Shown piece by piece: positions 7,730 to 16,680 of a DNA stretch of 64,000 nucleotides. Source of the DNA: Deltaproteobacteria bacterium (GTDB lineage Bacteria; Acidobacteriota; Thermoanaerobaculia; Multivoradales; JAHZIX01); NCBI GenBank assembly GCA_022601195.1, contig JAHZIX010000049.1, positions 62,001-126,000 on the forward strand. Reading direction: 5' to 3'. The position numbers and the translations under genes were made by a program. Below the pieces are notes generated by a model that did no database searches, had not been told where the DNA came from, and worked only from the letters and a program-made list of their open reading frames with translations. Within the stretch, counting starts at the first letter, position 1; each line of letters starts with the position of its first letter.

Positions 7730-9145
7730 TCAAGTTGCCGCGGGCAAGCTCTCAAGTATCACCTCAGCAGGGTGATTGAGAATTTCGAAAACGGCACTGA
7801 AGTGTCGTAGCCGCCGCGGTTGCTCCACGATCCTCACTCCGGAAATTCGGTGGCGATCGGCGAAGGTATCGAGAACGACCTCGACCACGTAGTCGATCTG
7901 ACTCTGGGTGTAGACCCGGCGCGGAATCGCCAGGCGTAAGAGCTCATGACGAGCTGGGATCTCCTCTCCGGTATCCGGATGCCGGGAACCGAACATCACC
8001 GAACCCGTCTCGACGCTGCGAATGCCTCCCCGTCGAAACAGCTCCAAGGCAAGAGCCTGGCCCGGAAACTGGCCACGGGGGATATGCGCCAACATGGCTG
8101 CCGCGTCGATATAGATCGCGTGCCCGCCAGGCGGTTGGATGATCGGCACTCCGCCCTCGGCCAAATGGTCGCCGAGATAGCGCGTAGAGGCATGCCGGTA
8201 GGTCTGGTAGTCGAGATCCAGCGCTTCGTAGAGGCCAACGGAAATCGCTTCCAGGTCGCGGCCAGCCAACCCGCCGTAAGTGGGAAAGCCCTCGGTCAGG
8301 ATCAGTAATTCCTCTTCCTGCCGGGCTACTTCCCGATCGTTGGTGCACAGGAAGCCACCGATGTTGGCCATGCCGTCTTTCTTGGCGCTCATGGTGCAGC
8401 CATCCGCGTAGGAGAACATCTCCCGAGCAATGTCGATCAACGACAGGTCTTCGTAGCCCGGCTCACGCCGCTTGATAAAGAAGGCGTTCTCTGCAAATCG
8501 ACAGGCATCCAGATAAAAGGGGACTCCCTGTCCTCGGCAAAGCTGCGACGCGTGGCGAATATTCTCCATAGAAACCGGCTGCCCGCCGCCGCCGTTATTG
8601 GTGACCGTCACCATCACGAAGGGGACGTTCCCTGCCTGTTCCACCAACACCCTCGCCAGGGTCTCGAGGTCGATATTTCCTTTGAAAAGGAAAGGTTGCT
8701 GCAGATCGGCAGATTCGGTACAAGGCAGATCGAGGGCGGTCGCGCCCGCTGCCTCAATGTTGGCGCGGGTGGTGTCAAAATGGGTGTTGTTCGGGACCAC
8801 ATGGCCGGGTCTGCAGAGAGTCGAGGCAAGAATCCGTTCGGCTGCCCGACCCTGGTGCGTAGGGATGACCCGCTCGAAGCCAAAGATGTCTTTGACCGCC
8901 TCCTCGAAGCGCCAGAAACTCGCCCCACCGGCATAGGATTCGTCTCCCACCATCATCGCCGCCCACTGGCGGGCGCTCATCGCCCCCGTACCGCTGTCGG
9001 TCAGCAGGTCGATGAGGATCGCCTCGGCGGGAACAGCAAAGAGGTTATTGCCGGCCTTCTGGAGAGCCGCCTCCCGCTCGGCCCGGGTGGTCATGCGAAT
9101 CGGCTCCACCATCTTGATGCGGAAAGGCTCGATGATGACCGGCAT
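7730..9145 (-). CDS. tnaA: Tryptophanase-like PLP beta-eliminating lyase
   Basis: 471 aa, full length for the tryptophanase/tyrosine phenol-lyase family. Seen: LLTDSGTGAMS, PTHQGRAAER, the PLP lysine in TMSAKKDG (K256), EGFPTYGGLAGRDLEA and LRLAIPRRVYTQ. Residues that separate the two activities favour tryptophanase. Asp is present in HFDTT (D137 of E. coli TnaA; Thr in tyrosine phenol-lyase) and His in RHFSAVF (H463 of TnaA; Phe in the lyase). The lyase-specific Arg381 position is Thr (SVETGS). Tryptophanase yields indole, pyruvate and ammonia. The start ATG at 9145 shares its A with the upstream TGA. The context (di-iron protein, radical SAM, RIC) is unusual for tnaA and lacks the TnaC leader/TnaB permease arrangement. 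Confidence 0.88.
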   Translation of the reverse strand: MPVIIEPFRIKMVEPIRMTTRAEREAALQKAGNNLFAVPAEAILIDLLTDSGTGAMSARQWAAMMVGDESYAGGASFWRFEEAVKDIFGFERVIPTHQGRAAERILASTLCRPGHVVPNNTHFDTTRANIEAAGATALDLPCTESADLQQPFLFKGNIDLETLARVLVEQAGNVPFVMVTVTNNGGGGQPVSMENIRHASQLCRGQGVPFYLDACRFAENAFFIKRREPGYEDLSLIDIAREMFSYADGCTMSAKKDGMANIGGFLCTNDREVARQEEELLILTEGFPTYGGLAGRDLEAISVGLYEALDLDYQTYRHASTRYLGDHLAEGGVPIIQPPGGHAIYIDAAAMLAHIPRGQFPGQALALELFRRGGIRSVETGSVMFGSRHPDTGEEIPARHELLRLAIPRRVYTQSQIDYVVEVVLDTFADRHRISGVRIVEQPRRLRHFSAVFEILNHPAEVILESLPAAT

Positions 9146-10479
9146 CAGCTGGCTCCGGGGCTGAGCCCCGCCTCCGTCACCCCTCGGTCCACCCAGCGCA
9201 CCGCCTTCGAACACGGGCAAACGCCTCCGACCCGACTCAGGTTCGGAGTCTTCCGGGCCGCCTCCTGGGCTTCCAATTTCCCGCTGTGCACCTGCCGCAA
9301 GAGATCTGCGTAGCCCTTGAAATCGCGGCCTGCTGCGTAGGTTTCCGGCATATGACCAAGGACGTGGCGCAAGTAGAGATCCGGGTCTTCGAAAACTTCG
9401 CCGGAAAAGCCCACCAGGGCGAACGCGGGCTCTCCCCGGCGCCGGTAGAAATCCATGTGAGGTTGCCGCAGCAGGTCTTCCGGCCCCATGCCCTGAACCA
9501 CTTCTCCCTCATCCAGTACTCGACGACGCAGCTCGAGGGCTTCGCCGTGGCTGAGCTCGGGGAACCGGCTACGAATGAAGCGAAGATTGAGATCGCTCAA
9601 GACTCTGCCGACTTCCCGGTAATAGGCCTGCTGAGCCTCGGCGTTGACCATGGGCTTGAATCCGTAACGGACGTTGGTGGCGCCGCCCTTCTCGTGCCCG
9701 AACATCTCCAGGCCTCGAGGCAACCACTTGTTGATCACCTTTTGCATCAGAGGCATGCTGACGTAGACCGAATCCTGCGCTGCCTGCTCCGCCCAGCGGC
9801 GCAGCGGCAAGACACCCGCGGCTAGGTGGAAGGCTTCCTCCCGCAGCATCTCGGGCATGCTCTCGGCCATAGGCCGATAGGCACTCACCTTCTGCATCGA
9901 GAGCTGGTATTTGCCCACCCGGTCGATCAAGGCACAGAAAACGATGTTGTCGACGAAGGAGTCGAAATCGACATTGAAGGTCCCCAGGATGTGGGAGCCG
10001 GTGCGCATGGAGAGGATCTCCTCCACCATATCCGCTCCACTGCGCGAGGTCGCCTTGGACCAATCGTCATTCAGGAGCAGATGAAGCATCTGATAGCCAT
10101 GGCGCAACTCCTCGGCCATCATTCGGAGGATCCAGAACTGATCCTGTTCGTCCTGGGCGCGACTGAGGGTTAATTGGTGCTGCTGAATGGAACCGAATTC
10201 AGTGCTGGCCTGGGCACGAACGGCGCTAAGAAGGTGAGTGGCCTGATCCGGCCCCATTTCCCCGACCTGAACAAATTTCTCTTCTCCCTTGCGCTCGCCG
10301 CATTCGATTTTCCCGCAAGGGCCACACTCCCGGTAGGCACAGAGACGAAAGGGACGATCCTTGGGGAAGAACTGGTCCCAACGCTCTACAAGCAGGCCGA
10401 AGTCGGGCAGATAGGTGTCCCTCCACCGCTCCACCGCCTGGTGGTAAGCCTTGGGAAGCTCCGTGGCACGGACGCTCAT
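9145..10479 (-). CDS. PaaA/BoxB-like ferritin-fold di-iron protein with N-terminal Cys cluster
   Basis: 444 aa from ATG 10479, overlapping the GNAT stop as ATGA. The central part resembles phenylacetyl-CoA/benzoyl-CoA epoxidase catalytic subunits. Likely di-iron ligands are E94 (STEFG), E124 and H127 (MAEELRHGYQ), and E215 and H218 (LREEAFHLA); the order and spacing fit a ferritin-like bundle. Unusual additions are a CX4CX2CX4C cluster (C47, C52, C55, C60) and a C-terminal VCPCSK, which could bind Zn or an Fe-S cluster. BoxB is of similar length. No Paa or Box partner subunits or CoA ligase are nearby, so aromatic-CoA epoxidation is not supported by context. An O2-dependent reaction linked to tryptophan or indole is speculation. 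Confidence 0.65.
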   Translation of the reverse strand: MSVRATELPKAYHQAVERWRDTYLPDFGLLVERWDQFFPKDRPFRLCAYRECGPCGKIECGERKGEEKFVQVGEMGPDQATHLLSAVRAQASTEFGSIQQHQLTLSRAQDEQDQFWILRMMAEELRHGYQMLHLLLNDDWSKATSRSGADMVEEILSMRTGSHILGTFNVDFDSFVDNIVFCALIDRVGKYQLSMQKVSAYRPMAESMPEMLREEAFHLAAGVLPLRRWAEQAAQDSVYVSMPLMQKVINKWLPRGLEMFGHEKGGATNVRYGFKPMVNAEAQQAYYREVGRVLSDLNLRFIRSRFPELSHGEALELRRRVLDEGEVVQGMGPEDLLRQPHMDFYRRRGEPAFALVGFSGEVFEDPDLYLRHVLGHMPETYAAGRDFKGYADLLRQVHSGKLEAQEAARKTPNLSRVGGVCPCSKAVRWVDRGVTEAGLSPGAS

Positions 10480-10946
10480 GAGCTCTCCCCAGAGGTCGGT
10501 TCGGGGGACAAGTCGAGACTCAGGCTCCGCAGGTCCGAGGCCTCGAAGCCCAGAGCCCCAAAGAACCTCATCAACCCCTCCCGCTGCTCGCTGACCAGGG
10601 TGCAAACTCTCTCGACGCCACGCTCACGGAAATGGCTGAGCATCGCCTCGGCGAGGTGCCGGCCGATGGCTTGCCCGCGAAAATCCGGGTCGACCCCCAG
10701 CACCTCGATCCAACCGGTGGCACGTTCCAGACCGAACTCCCCGGAGCGCACCTCACCGAGCATGAAGCCGACTAACTGGCCTCCGGACTCCGCCACGAAG
10801 GAGCCTTCCGGGTCGCGCCGGATGTAGTACATGACTCTCTTTTCCCAGGTCTCCGGTGAGTAGGTGCCAGAGATTTTCTCGTCCAGGGCGGCGATACCGC
10901 TCACCGACAACTCATCTAAGGGGTGAATATCGAGGTCTTTCGTCAT
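10476..10946 (-). CDS. GNAT-family N-acetyltransferase
   Basis: 156 aa from the ATG at 10946, preceded by GGAGG. The acetyl-CoA motif is GVDPDFRGQAIGRHLAEAMLS (about 95-115), preceded by the beta-4 strand GWIEVLGV. Downstream is the motif B region with the C-terminal MRFFGALGFEASD, all diagnostic for GNAT. It is the first gene of the GNAT/di-iron/tryptophanase/radical SAM/RIC string and overlaps the next gene by four bases, which implies translational coupling. The substrate, whether a metabolite or a protein, is unknown. The predicted Crp/Fnr operator and -10 lie 35-76 bases upstream. Confidence 0.85.
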   Translation of the reverse strand: MTKDLDIHPLDELSVSGIAALDEKISGTYSPETWEKRVMYYIRRDPEGSFVAESGGQLVGFMLGEVRSGEFGLERATGWIEVLGVDPDFRGQAIGRHLAEAMLSHFRERGVERVCTLVSEQREGLMRFFGALGFEASDLRSLSLDLSPEPTSGESS

Positions 10947-10980
10947 TCGCTCCGATCCTCCGGTAATCCTACGAATCAAG

Positions 10981-11022
10981 ACGTTAGCAACCCTTCTTTC
11001 ACCCACCTATGACGGCTGTCAT
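10981..11022 (-). promoter_or_regulatory. Crp/Fnr-type operator and -10 for the GNAT-tnaA-ric operon
   Basis: TATGACGGCTGTCATA (11008-11023) is a near-perfect palindrome with the Crp/Fnr geometry TGA-N6-TCA. On the minus strand a -10-like TAACGT (10986-10981) starts 29.5 bases from the operator centre, which puts the operator at about -41.5, the class II activator position. The same layout recurs at 18858-18899. Confidence 0.65.
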
Positions 11023-11062
11023 AAACCCTGGCCGGACGACTGGATCGACTCGCTAGCAACCG

Positions 11063-12325
11063 CTACGGCCTCTCCAATTCCCAGGGCGCCCAGGAGCGAG
11101 CTTCCCGGACGCAGGCGTTGAGGGCGAGGCCTCGATAGCTGGAGCCGGCGAGCCGAAGATGGGGTGGGCAGCGGGATTCGATCTCCCGCAGCAGCGAGGA
11201 GTGGCCGCGTTCGTATTGAGCGATGCCGAGGCGGTGGCGAAAGACGCCGTGGGCGGTTGGGGCAGGGAGTGGACCCCAGGCCCGCTCCAGGTTGGCAAAC
11301 GCCAAGTCGATGAGGCGGTGATCTTGGAGCTCCACGGCGGCGGCGTTGCGCCTCCCCCCGATGAGCACCCTCACCAGGTGCTTGCCGGCTGGAGCTCGGC
11401 CAGGGAAAATGGCGGAGTCGCACAGAGCCCCAAGGATCTCCAATCCCTGGCCGTGGGGGGACAGAAAGCCGAAAGCCTGGGGCACCGGCGCTGAGGCTTC
11501 GAAGACCAGCGCCACCACCACCACCGGAGCCGTGGAGATGCGGCGCAGAAGACTCCCCAACTCGCCGGTCACAAGGTCGGCAGCACGAGTGGCGGGGAGC
11601 GTGCAAAGGACGTGATCAAAGCCTTCCGCTAGCAACTCGGAAAGGTCGTCCACGACAGTGCCAAAGCGCACGTCGAGGCGCCTGGTGAGCGCCTCCACCA
11701 AGACCTGCAGACCGTCGTCGAAGGAGGTCAGATGCCCCACCGGCCCAAAGCCGCGACCGCGGGCACCGCGGATCAACGAACCGTGCTCGGCCTCCAAGGC
11801 GTGGAGGCGAGGGAAAGCGGCGGCGACCGATAGACGCCGAGGGTCGCCGGCAAAGACCCCGGTCACCATGCCGTCGACCAGAGTCTCGGCGATACCGCGG
11901 CCGAGGCGGCGGCGGGCGAATTCGAACACCGACTCATCACCCACCGACTTCGAGCGAACAAAAGGTTCGGCCAGGGCGCGCAGCCGTGCCGCCAAGGGAA
12001 GGCAGGAACTGGCGAGAAAACCCTGGGGCTTCGAGGGAATCTCCCGAAGCCGACCCTCGCGCCACAAGAAACGGCGGGCAGCCGCTCCATCAGCCGGTTG
12101 TAGCCGCGCCGTTAAACCCAACTCGGTAACCAGCTCCAGAGTCGCCGGTTCGTTGTCGAGAAAACCGTTCGGTCCCCACTCCACCCGGCAACCGTCGAGA
12201 TCACCCGTGTGAATATTTCCCCCCGCCCGATCCCGCGCTTCGAATACCACCACCTCGGCTCGCGACGCCAGAGAGTGCGCCGCGGCGAGGCCGGAGATGC
12301 CAGCCCCTAGGACGGCAATCCTCAT
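11063..12325 (-). CDS. hemG: Protoporphyrinogen oxidase, FAD-dependent (HemG/HemY type)
   Basis: 420 aa from ATG 12325, which overlaps the hemN stop as ATGA. The start is fixed by the Rossmann FAD motif MRIAVLGAGISGLAAAHSL followed by VVVFEARDRAGGNIHT. The substrate half contains WGPNGFLDNEPAT and a RRLSVAAAFPRL helix, and the C-terminus has the second FAD contact (GSSYRGLALNACVREA). The enzyme oxidises protoporphyrinogen IX to protoporphyrin IX, the penultimate haem step, using O2 or another acceptor. Pairing with oxygen-independent HemN and a multihaem cytochrome suggests haem supply for the cytochrome encoded upstream in the same operon. Confidence 0.92.
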   Translation of the reverse strand: MRIAVLGAGISGLAAAHSLASRAEVVVFEARDRAGGNIHTGDLDGCRVEWGPNGFLDNEPATLELVTELGLTARLQPADGAAARRFLWREGRLREIPSKPQGFLASSCLPLAARLRALAEPFVRSKSVGDESVFEFARRRLGRGIAETLVDGMVTGVFAGDPRRLSVAAAFPRLHALEAEHGSLIRGARGRGFGPVGHLTSFDDGLQVLVEALTRRLDVRFGTVVDDLSELLAEGFDHVLCTLPATRAADLVTGELGSLLRRISTAPVVVVALVFEASAPVPQAFGFLSPHGQGLEILGALCDSAIFPGRAPAGKHLVRVLIGGRRNAAAVELQDHRLIDLAFANLERAWGPLPAPTAHGVFRHRLGIAQYERGHSSLLREIESRCPPHLRLAGSSYRGLALNACVREARSWAPWELERP

Positions 12326-13749
12326 ACCGTGCGGGAGAACCGGCGTTGAGAGCCAGCACGGCTCAGATAGGTGTCGAAAGCCATGCACACGTTGCGCACG
12401 AACAGGCGACCGTCCCCCACCACCCGAATGCCGCCGCCGCCGATCTCGACGAAACCATCCTCCACGAAGGGTTTGAGAGCCTCGACCTCGGAAGCGAAGG
12501 TGGTAGCGAAATCGATTCTGAAGCGAGCCTCGACTTCCGCCGTATCCACCTCGAAGCGGCACATCAGGGAGGTAATAACGAAGCGTCGCAAGCGATCCTC
12601 TGCCGACAGCACCACGCCGCGACGGGTCGCGAACCGGCCCGCGTCCATCGCCCGTTGATAGCGAATGAGCTTGGCATCATTTTGGAACAACCCGCCGGAC
12701 ACGTCACTGATGGCACTCATGCCACAGCCGATCAAATCGTTCGCCTGACGTACCGTATAGCCCATGAAGTTGCGCCACAGAGTACCCTCGTCGAGAGCCC
12801 GATCCAGCTCGTCCTCCGGCAGGGCGAAATGGTCCATTCCGATGGCTCGGTAACCGGCGCCCCGGAAGACATCGATGGCCCGGGCGATCAGCTCCAGTTT
12901 GACCTCAGGAATCGGCAGATCCTGCTCTCGGATGCGCTTTTGCTGCACCCTCATCCAAGGTACGTGAGCATAGCTGTAGGCCGCCACCCGCTCGGGTCTC
13001 AGGCTCTTCACTAAGTCGAGGGTCTCGGCGAACGTCTCAACCGTCTGGTGCGGCAAACCGTAGATCAAATCGATATTGATGGAGGGAAAACCGAGGCCGC
13101 GAGCGGCAGCAACCAACTCCGCGGTGGGCTCGAAGGGCTGAACCCGATTGACGGCCCGCTGCACCTCAGGAGTGAAATCCTGTACGCCTAGGGACAGGCG
13201 ATTGAAACCCAACTCCCGCAGGGCCTCGAGCTGCTCGACGGTGGTGACCCGCGGATCGATCTCGATGGCCATCTCGGCATCCGCCTCTAGCTCGAAGGAG
13301 CCGCGCACCACCTCACCGAGGCGGCGCAACTCTGCCACGGTCAGATAGGTCGGAGTGCCGCCTCCCCAATGCAGCTGCCGCAGCCGGCGGCGGTGCCCCA
13401 AACAACCTGCGGCGGCTCGAATCTCTCTTTCGAGGCCATCGAGATAGCGCTCCGCCACTTCTCGCTTGCGGGTGATCACCACGTTGCAACCACAGTAGTG
13501 ACATCGCTCGGCGCAAAAGGGCAAATGGAGGTAAAGGCTGAGGGTATCGCCGGTCGCCTCGGCCGCCCTGCGCAAATGCCCTTCGTAGACTTCGGCATCT
13601 GCGCCCGGGTGAAATTCCGCGGCCGTAGGGTAAGAGGTATAGCGCGGCCCGGGGCGGTCGTAGCGGCGAATCCTCTCGGCGGTGATGGCCGAGATGTTCT
13701 CCGGAGTCTTCATGGGCCCAAGATCGGGAAGTACGGGGTCGGGAGGCAT
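12322..13749 (-). CDS. hemN: Oxygen-independent coproporphyrinogen III dehydrogenase
   Basis: 475 aa from ATG 13749 with AGGAGAA at correct spacing; the frame extends further upstream into the preceding gene but has no better start. The radical SAM cluster motif is CAERCHYCGC with the CX3CX2C spacing plus the extra HemN cysteine. The N-terminal YTSYPTAAEF and the later GVQDFTPEVQRAVNR, YGLPHQT and MDHFALP are HemN signatures rather than HemW. The enzyme decarboxylates coproporphyrinogen III without O2. Its genes are classic Fnr/Dnr targets, consistent with the operator at 18886-18899 at the head of this gene string. Confidence 0.95.
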   Translation of the reverse strand: MPPDPVLPDLGPMKTPENISAITAERIRRYDRPGPRYTSYPTAAEFHPGADAEVYEGHLRRAAEATGDTLSLYLHLPFCAERCHYCGCNVVITRKREVAERYLDGLEREIRAAAGCLGHRRRLRQLHWGGGTPTYLTVAELRRLGEVVRGSFELEADAEMAIEIDPRVTTVEQLEALRELGFNRLSLGVQDFTPEVQRAVNRVQPFEPTAELVAAARGLGFPSINIDLIYGLPHQTVETFAETLDLVKSLRPERVAAYSYAHVPWMRVQQKRIREQDLPIPEVKLELIARAIDVFRGAGYRAIGMDHFALPEDELDRALDEGTLWRNFMGYTVRQANDLIGCGMSAISDVSGGLFQNDAKLIRYQRAMDAGRFATRRGVVLSAEDRLRRFVITSLMCRFEVDTAEVEARFRIDFATTFASEVEALKPFVEDGFVEIGGGGIRVVGDGRLFVRNVCMAFDTYLSRAGSQRRFSRTV

Positions 13750-13760
13750 GGGCAGTTCTC

Positions 13761-14744
13761 CTACACCACCGGTTGATGCTCGAACGGACAACTACCCGGC
13801 TCGCAGTGCGCCAAACCCCTGGAGACGTATCGCCCATAGCTATCCGGGAAGACCGTGACCACGGTTCGGTATCGCAGCGCGAGCCGTTGGGCGGCCAAGA
13901 AGTTGGCGCCGGAGGAGATACCAACACAGGCGAAGTGGTCCCGTCCGAGGAAGATCGACGCCTGACGAGCCGAATCGCTGTCGACGACAATAACCTCATC
14001 GATCAGCGGGTGGCGGCCTCCCTGGCCATCCCCGGCGATCGCTGGGATGAAGCCATCGCCAATACCGTAAATGCCGTGCGCCCCAGGTTGTCCGCCACTC
14101 AGGACCGGCGACTCGACCGGCTCGACGGCAACCAGGCGCAAGTGGGGATTGTCACGTTTCAGGCGCTGGCCGACCCCCATCAAAGTACCTCCGGTGCCCA
14201 CACCGGCGACGAAAGCATCGATGGGCCGATCCGGAAAACGAGCCTGGAAACCGCGAGCGATCTCTTCTCCGGTGGTGCGCTCATGACACTCCACGTTGAG
14301 GGGATTCGAAAACTGGTCCGGACTGAACCAGCCCTGTTCTAGAGCCAGTCGATCCCTAATTTCGGCCGCCTCGGCGAAGCTGCCCTCCGCGGAGCACAGA
14401 ATGAGGTTTGCCCCCAGGTCTCGGATCTTCTGCTTGCGCTCCTCGGTCATGTTCTCGGGCATCACGATGGTGACGTCGTGGCCAGCCCGGCGGCCAAAGT
14501 AGGAGAGAGCAATGCCGGTATTACCGCTGGTCGCTTCGACGATGGTCATGCCCGGAGCGAGCAGCCCTTGCCGAGCGCTCTTGCGAAGAATGTAGCTGGC
14601 GATGCGATCCTTGACACTGCCGCAGGGATTGGTGCACTCGAGCTTTGCGAAGATCCCCTCAACCTCGATCAAGGGAGTTTCGCCCACGGAAACCTTCGGT
14701 GGCCCCGGCGGGCAGGTTGGAGGTTCGCTGCGATTCATCTGCAT
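13761..14744 (-). CDS. PLP-dependent cysteine synthase family protein
   Basis: 327 aa, ATG at 14744 after AGGAG. The PLP lysine lies in LECTNPCGSVKDRIASYIL, the substrate-binding loop is EATSGNTGIALSYFG, and the phosphate loop is GVGTGGTLMGVG, all typical of O-acetylserine sulfhydrylase or cystathionine beta-synthase catalytic domains. There is no CBS regulatory domain. The C-terminus carries two cysteines (HCEPGSCPFEH) not usual in CysK. It lies 11 bases upstream of hemN. Cysteine supply for Fe-S clusters or haem attachment is a reasonable but unproven role. Confidence 0.85.
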   Translation of the reverse strand: MQMNRSEPPTCPPGPPKVSVGETPLIEVEGIFAKLECTNPCGSVKDRIASYILRKSARQGLLAPGMTIVEATSGNTGIALSYFGRRAGHDVTIVMPENMTEERKQKIRDLGANLILCSAEGSFAEAAEIRDRLALEQGWFSPDQFSNPLNVECHERTTGEEIARGFQARFPDRPIDAFVAGVGTGGTLMGVGQRLKRDNPHLRLVAVEPVESPVLSGGQPGAHGIYGIGDGFIPAIAGDGQGGRHPLIDEVIVVDSDSARQASIFLGRDHFACVGISSGANFLAAQRLALRYRTVVTVFPDSYGRYVSRGLAHCEPGSCPFEHQPVV

Positions 14745-14847
14745 GATGCTTCTCCTATCTTCGGTCTTCTCGGAGCTTGACCTTGTACTGCGGCCATAGA
14801 CAACCCCAGCAGGGTGGCCTGTAGCTGCCCTTTTGGCCGGCTATCGA

Positions 14848-16680
14848 TCAAATAGGCTCCTTGGATGGGTAGTCCACGGTGATGCGCTGAGAAGGGGGCA
14901 CGTCGAGATGCTCGCTTCGGCGACCATCCGCCCACTCGACGAGCAAATCCACATTTCCGGCCCCGGGGCCAAGACCAAAGACGGCTTCCGGCGCGTGACC
15001 AGACGCGAAGGAGACATCGCTCCCCCACCACATCACTTGACGCAGCTCACCGCTGGTCAGCTCTAGGCGGGCCCCGAAAGCCCTGGCTGCCGGAGCATCG
15101 AGGCGTACCGCCAGCCAATCGTGGCCGGTGGCGGTGTCGTTGCGCAGCAGCAGCGGGCTGCCACGGTTGATCGAGATCGCCAGGTCCACGTCGCCATCGC
15201 CATCGTAGTCAGCGGCAGCCAGGCCACGAGCGTTGTGAGGAGCGGCGAAAGTCGGGCCGGACACCCGAGCGAGATCGGCGAAGCCATCGCCGGTGTTCCA
15301 GAAAAGAAACAGTGGCTGAGGTGCCAGTCCCGGTGGCTTCTCCCCATCTTCAAGGGTGCTGCCGTTGGCCACCGCCAGGTCCCCCCGACCATCCAGGTCA
15401 AAATCGGCAAAGACGGCTCCCCAGCCCACCCGCTCGGTAGAAATCTCTCCCAATCCCAGGTGCCGCGTCTTGTCTCGGTATTCGAGCTGATGCCCGTCGG
15501 CCAGTACCGCCTGGTAGAGAGCGTTCTCCTGAGCGACCCAATGGGTGACGAAGAGATCCGGCAAGCCGTCGGGACTGCCACCCTCTTGCTGCAGGTCAGT
15601 GACCGCGATTCCCATGGAGCCCCGCGGGTCAGCGGTGCCCGTGGACGAGCTGGCATCTTCGAAAAGGGCTTCGCCGAGCTGGGCGCCGAGATTGCGCAGC
15701 AAAACGTTGGGAGAAACATCGTTGGCCACGTAAAGATCCAACCAACCATCGCCATCGAGGTCGACGGCGGTGGCGGCAAGGCTTCGCCCCAGGGGATTGC
15801 TGGCACCAGAGGTCAAAGCCACGTCCTCGAAGCTGCCGTCTTCCCGCTGGCGGTAGAGCCGATTGGGCTCAGGGTCGAAGGCGTTCGGGTTGAGGGCCAG
15901 GGGAATCCCCTGCCAGCTCGGATCGAAGCTCGCCTCATCCCTCGCCAGCTCCTCGATGCCAGTATCGATGGCGACATAGTTGGTAACGTAAAGGTCGAGG
16001 CGGCCGTCCCGATCGAAGTCTCCCCAGAGGCTGGCAACGGACCACAGGGGATCCGCGACGCCCAACTTCGCGGCGACCTCTTCGAAGGTACCGTCGCCGC
16101 GGTTGCGAAAAAGACGATTCGGCCCCCAGTTGGTGACGTACAAATCGACGTCCCCGTCGTCATCGAAATCAGCGAAGCTGGCACCCATGCCAAACCCCTC
16201 CGGGTCGGCCGTGCCCGAGACCGCCGTCAGGTCAGAAAAGCGATCGCCATCATTGCGGAAAAGACGGTTCCATTCCGCCTCGCCGGAAGGACTTGATGAT
16301 CCCCCTTGAGCAGGGAAATTGACCACATAGAGGTCGAAATCCCCGTCGCCATCGATGTCACCCCAGGCGAGGCCAGACCCCGTGTCCTCGGGAAGGATTC
16401 GGCTGCGGGGCCCGGGCCCGTGACGCATGCGGATGCCGAGCTGGTCGGCGACGTCGACGAAGGGCAGCTCTGGCGCGCTAGCAGGCACCTCGGCCACCGA
16501 GAGAACGGTCACGGAGTCAGACGTGTCACGAAGGTCCGCTTCACGGCCCTGCTGCAATCGATAGCCGACGGCGGCCACCGCCAAGAAGCCGGATACTGTG
16601 ATGACCATGGAGCGGCGGATTCGCTGCAGGCGACGGTTCGGGCGGTTCTTCGAGGTCGCCGAGGGGAGCGAAGTGCTCAC
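14848..16680 (-). CDS. CRTAC1-type FG-GAP/ASPIC-UnbV secreted protein
   Basis: 610 aa. The start is GTG at 16680 (GTGA overlap with the cytochrome stop). It gives a positively charged N-terminus, an uncleaved or cleaved hydrophobic helix (MVITVSGFLAVAAVGY, about 20-36), then repeated FG-GAP/VCBS units with calcium-type DxDGDGxxD loops (GDIDGDGDFDLYV, ADFDDDGDVDLYV, DFDRDGRLDLYV and others). The C-terminal 90 residues are an ASPIC/UnbV domain (WLAVRLDAPAARAFGARLEL...). Such proteins frequently accompany multihaem cytochromes and are exported beta-propellers. Translational coupling to the cytochrome gene implies a stoichiometric partner. Confidence 0.88.
   Translation of the reverse strand: MSTSLPSATSKNRPNRRLQRIRRSMVITVSGFLAVAAVGYRLQQGREADLRDTSDSVTVLSVAEVPASAPELPFVDVADQLGIRMRHGPGPRSRILPEDTGSGLAWGDIDGDGDFDLYVVNFPAQGGSSSPSGEAEWNRLFRNDGDRFSDLTAVSGTADPEGFGMGASFADFDDDGDVDLYVTNWGPNRLFRNRGDGTFEEVAAKLGVADPLWSVASLWGDFDRDGRLDLYVTNYVAIDTGIEELARDEASFDPSWQGIPLALNPNAFDPEPNRLYRQREDGSFEDVALTSGASNPLGRSLAATAVDLDGDGWLDLYVANDVSPNVLLRNLGAQLGEALFEDASSSTGTADPRGSMGIAVTDLQQEGGSPDGLPDLFVTHWVAQENALYQAVLADGHQLEYRDKTRHLGLGEISTERVGWGAVFADFDLDGRGDLAVANGSTLEDGEKPPGLAPQPLFLFWNTGDGFADLARVSGPTFAAPHNARGLAAADYDGDGDVDLAISINRGSPLLLRNDTATGHDWLAVRLDAPAARAFGARLELTSGELRQVMWWGSDVSFASGHAPEAVFGLGPGAGNVDLLVEWADGRRSEHLDVPPSQRITVDYPSKEPI

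Noticed and set aside
7730..9145. Tyrosine phenol-lyase
   Set aside because: NIGGFL near the PLP lysine resembles that enzyme, but the Arg381 and Phe448 equivalents are Thr and His, as in tryptophanase.
11019..11606. Long open frame antisense to hemG
   Set aside because: Shadow frame caused by GC-rich codon use; hemG has full FAD motifs and coupling to hemN.
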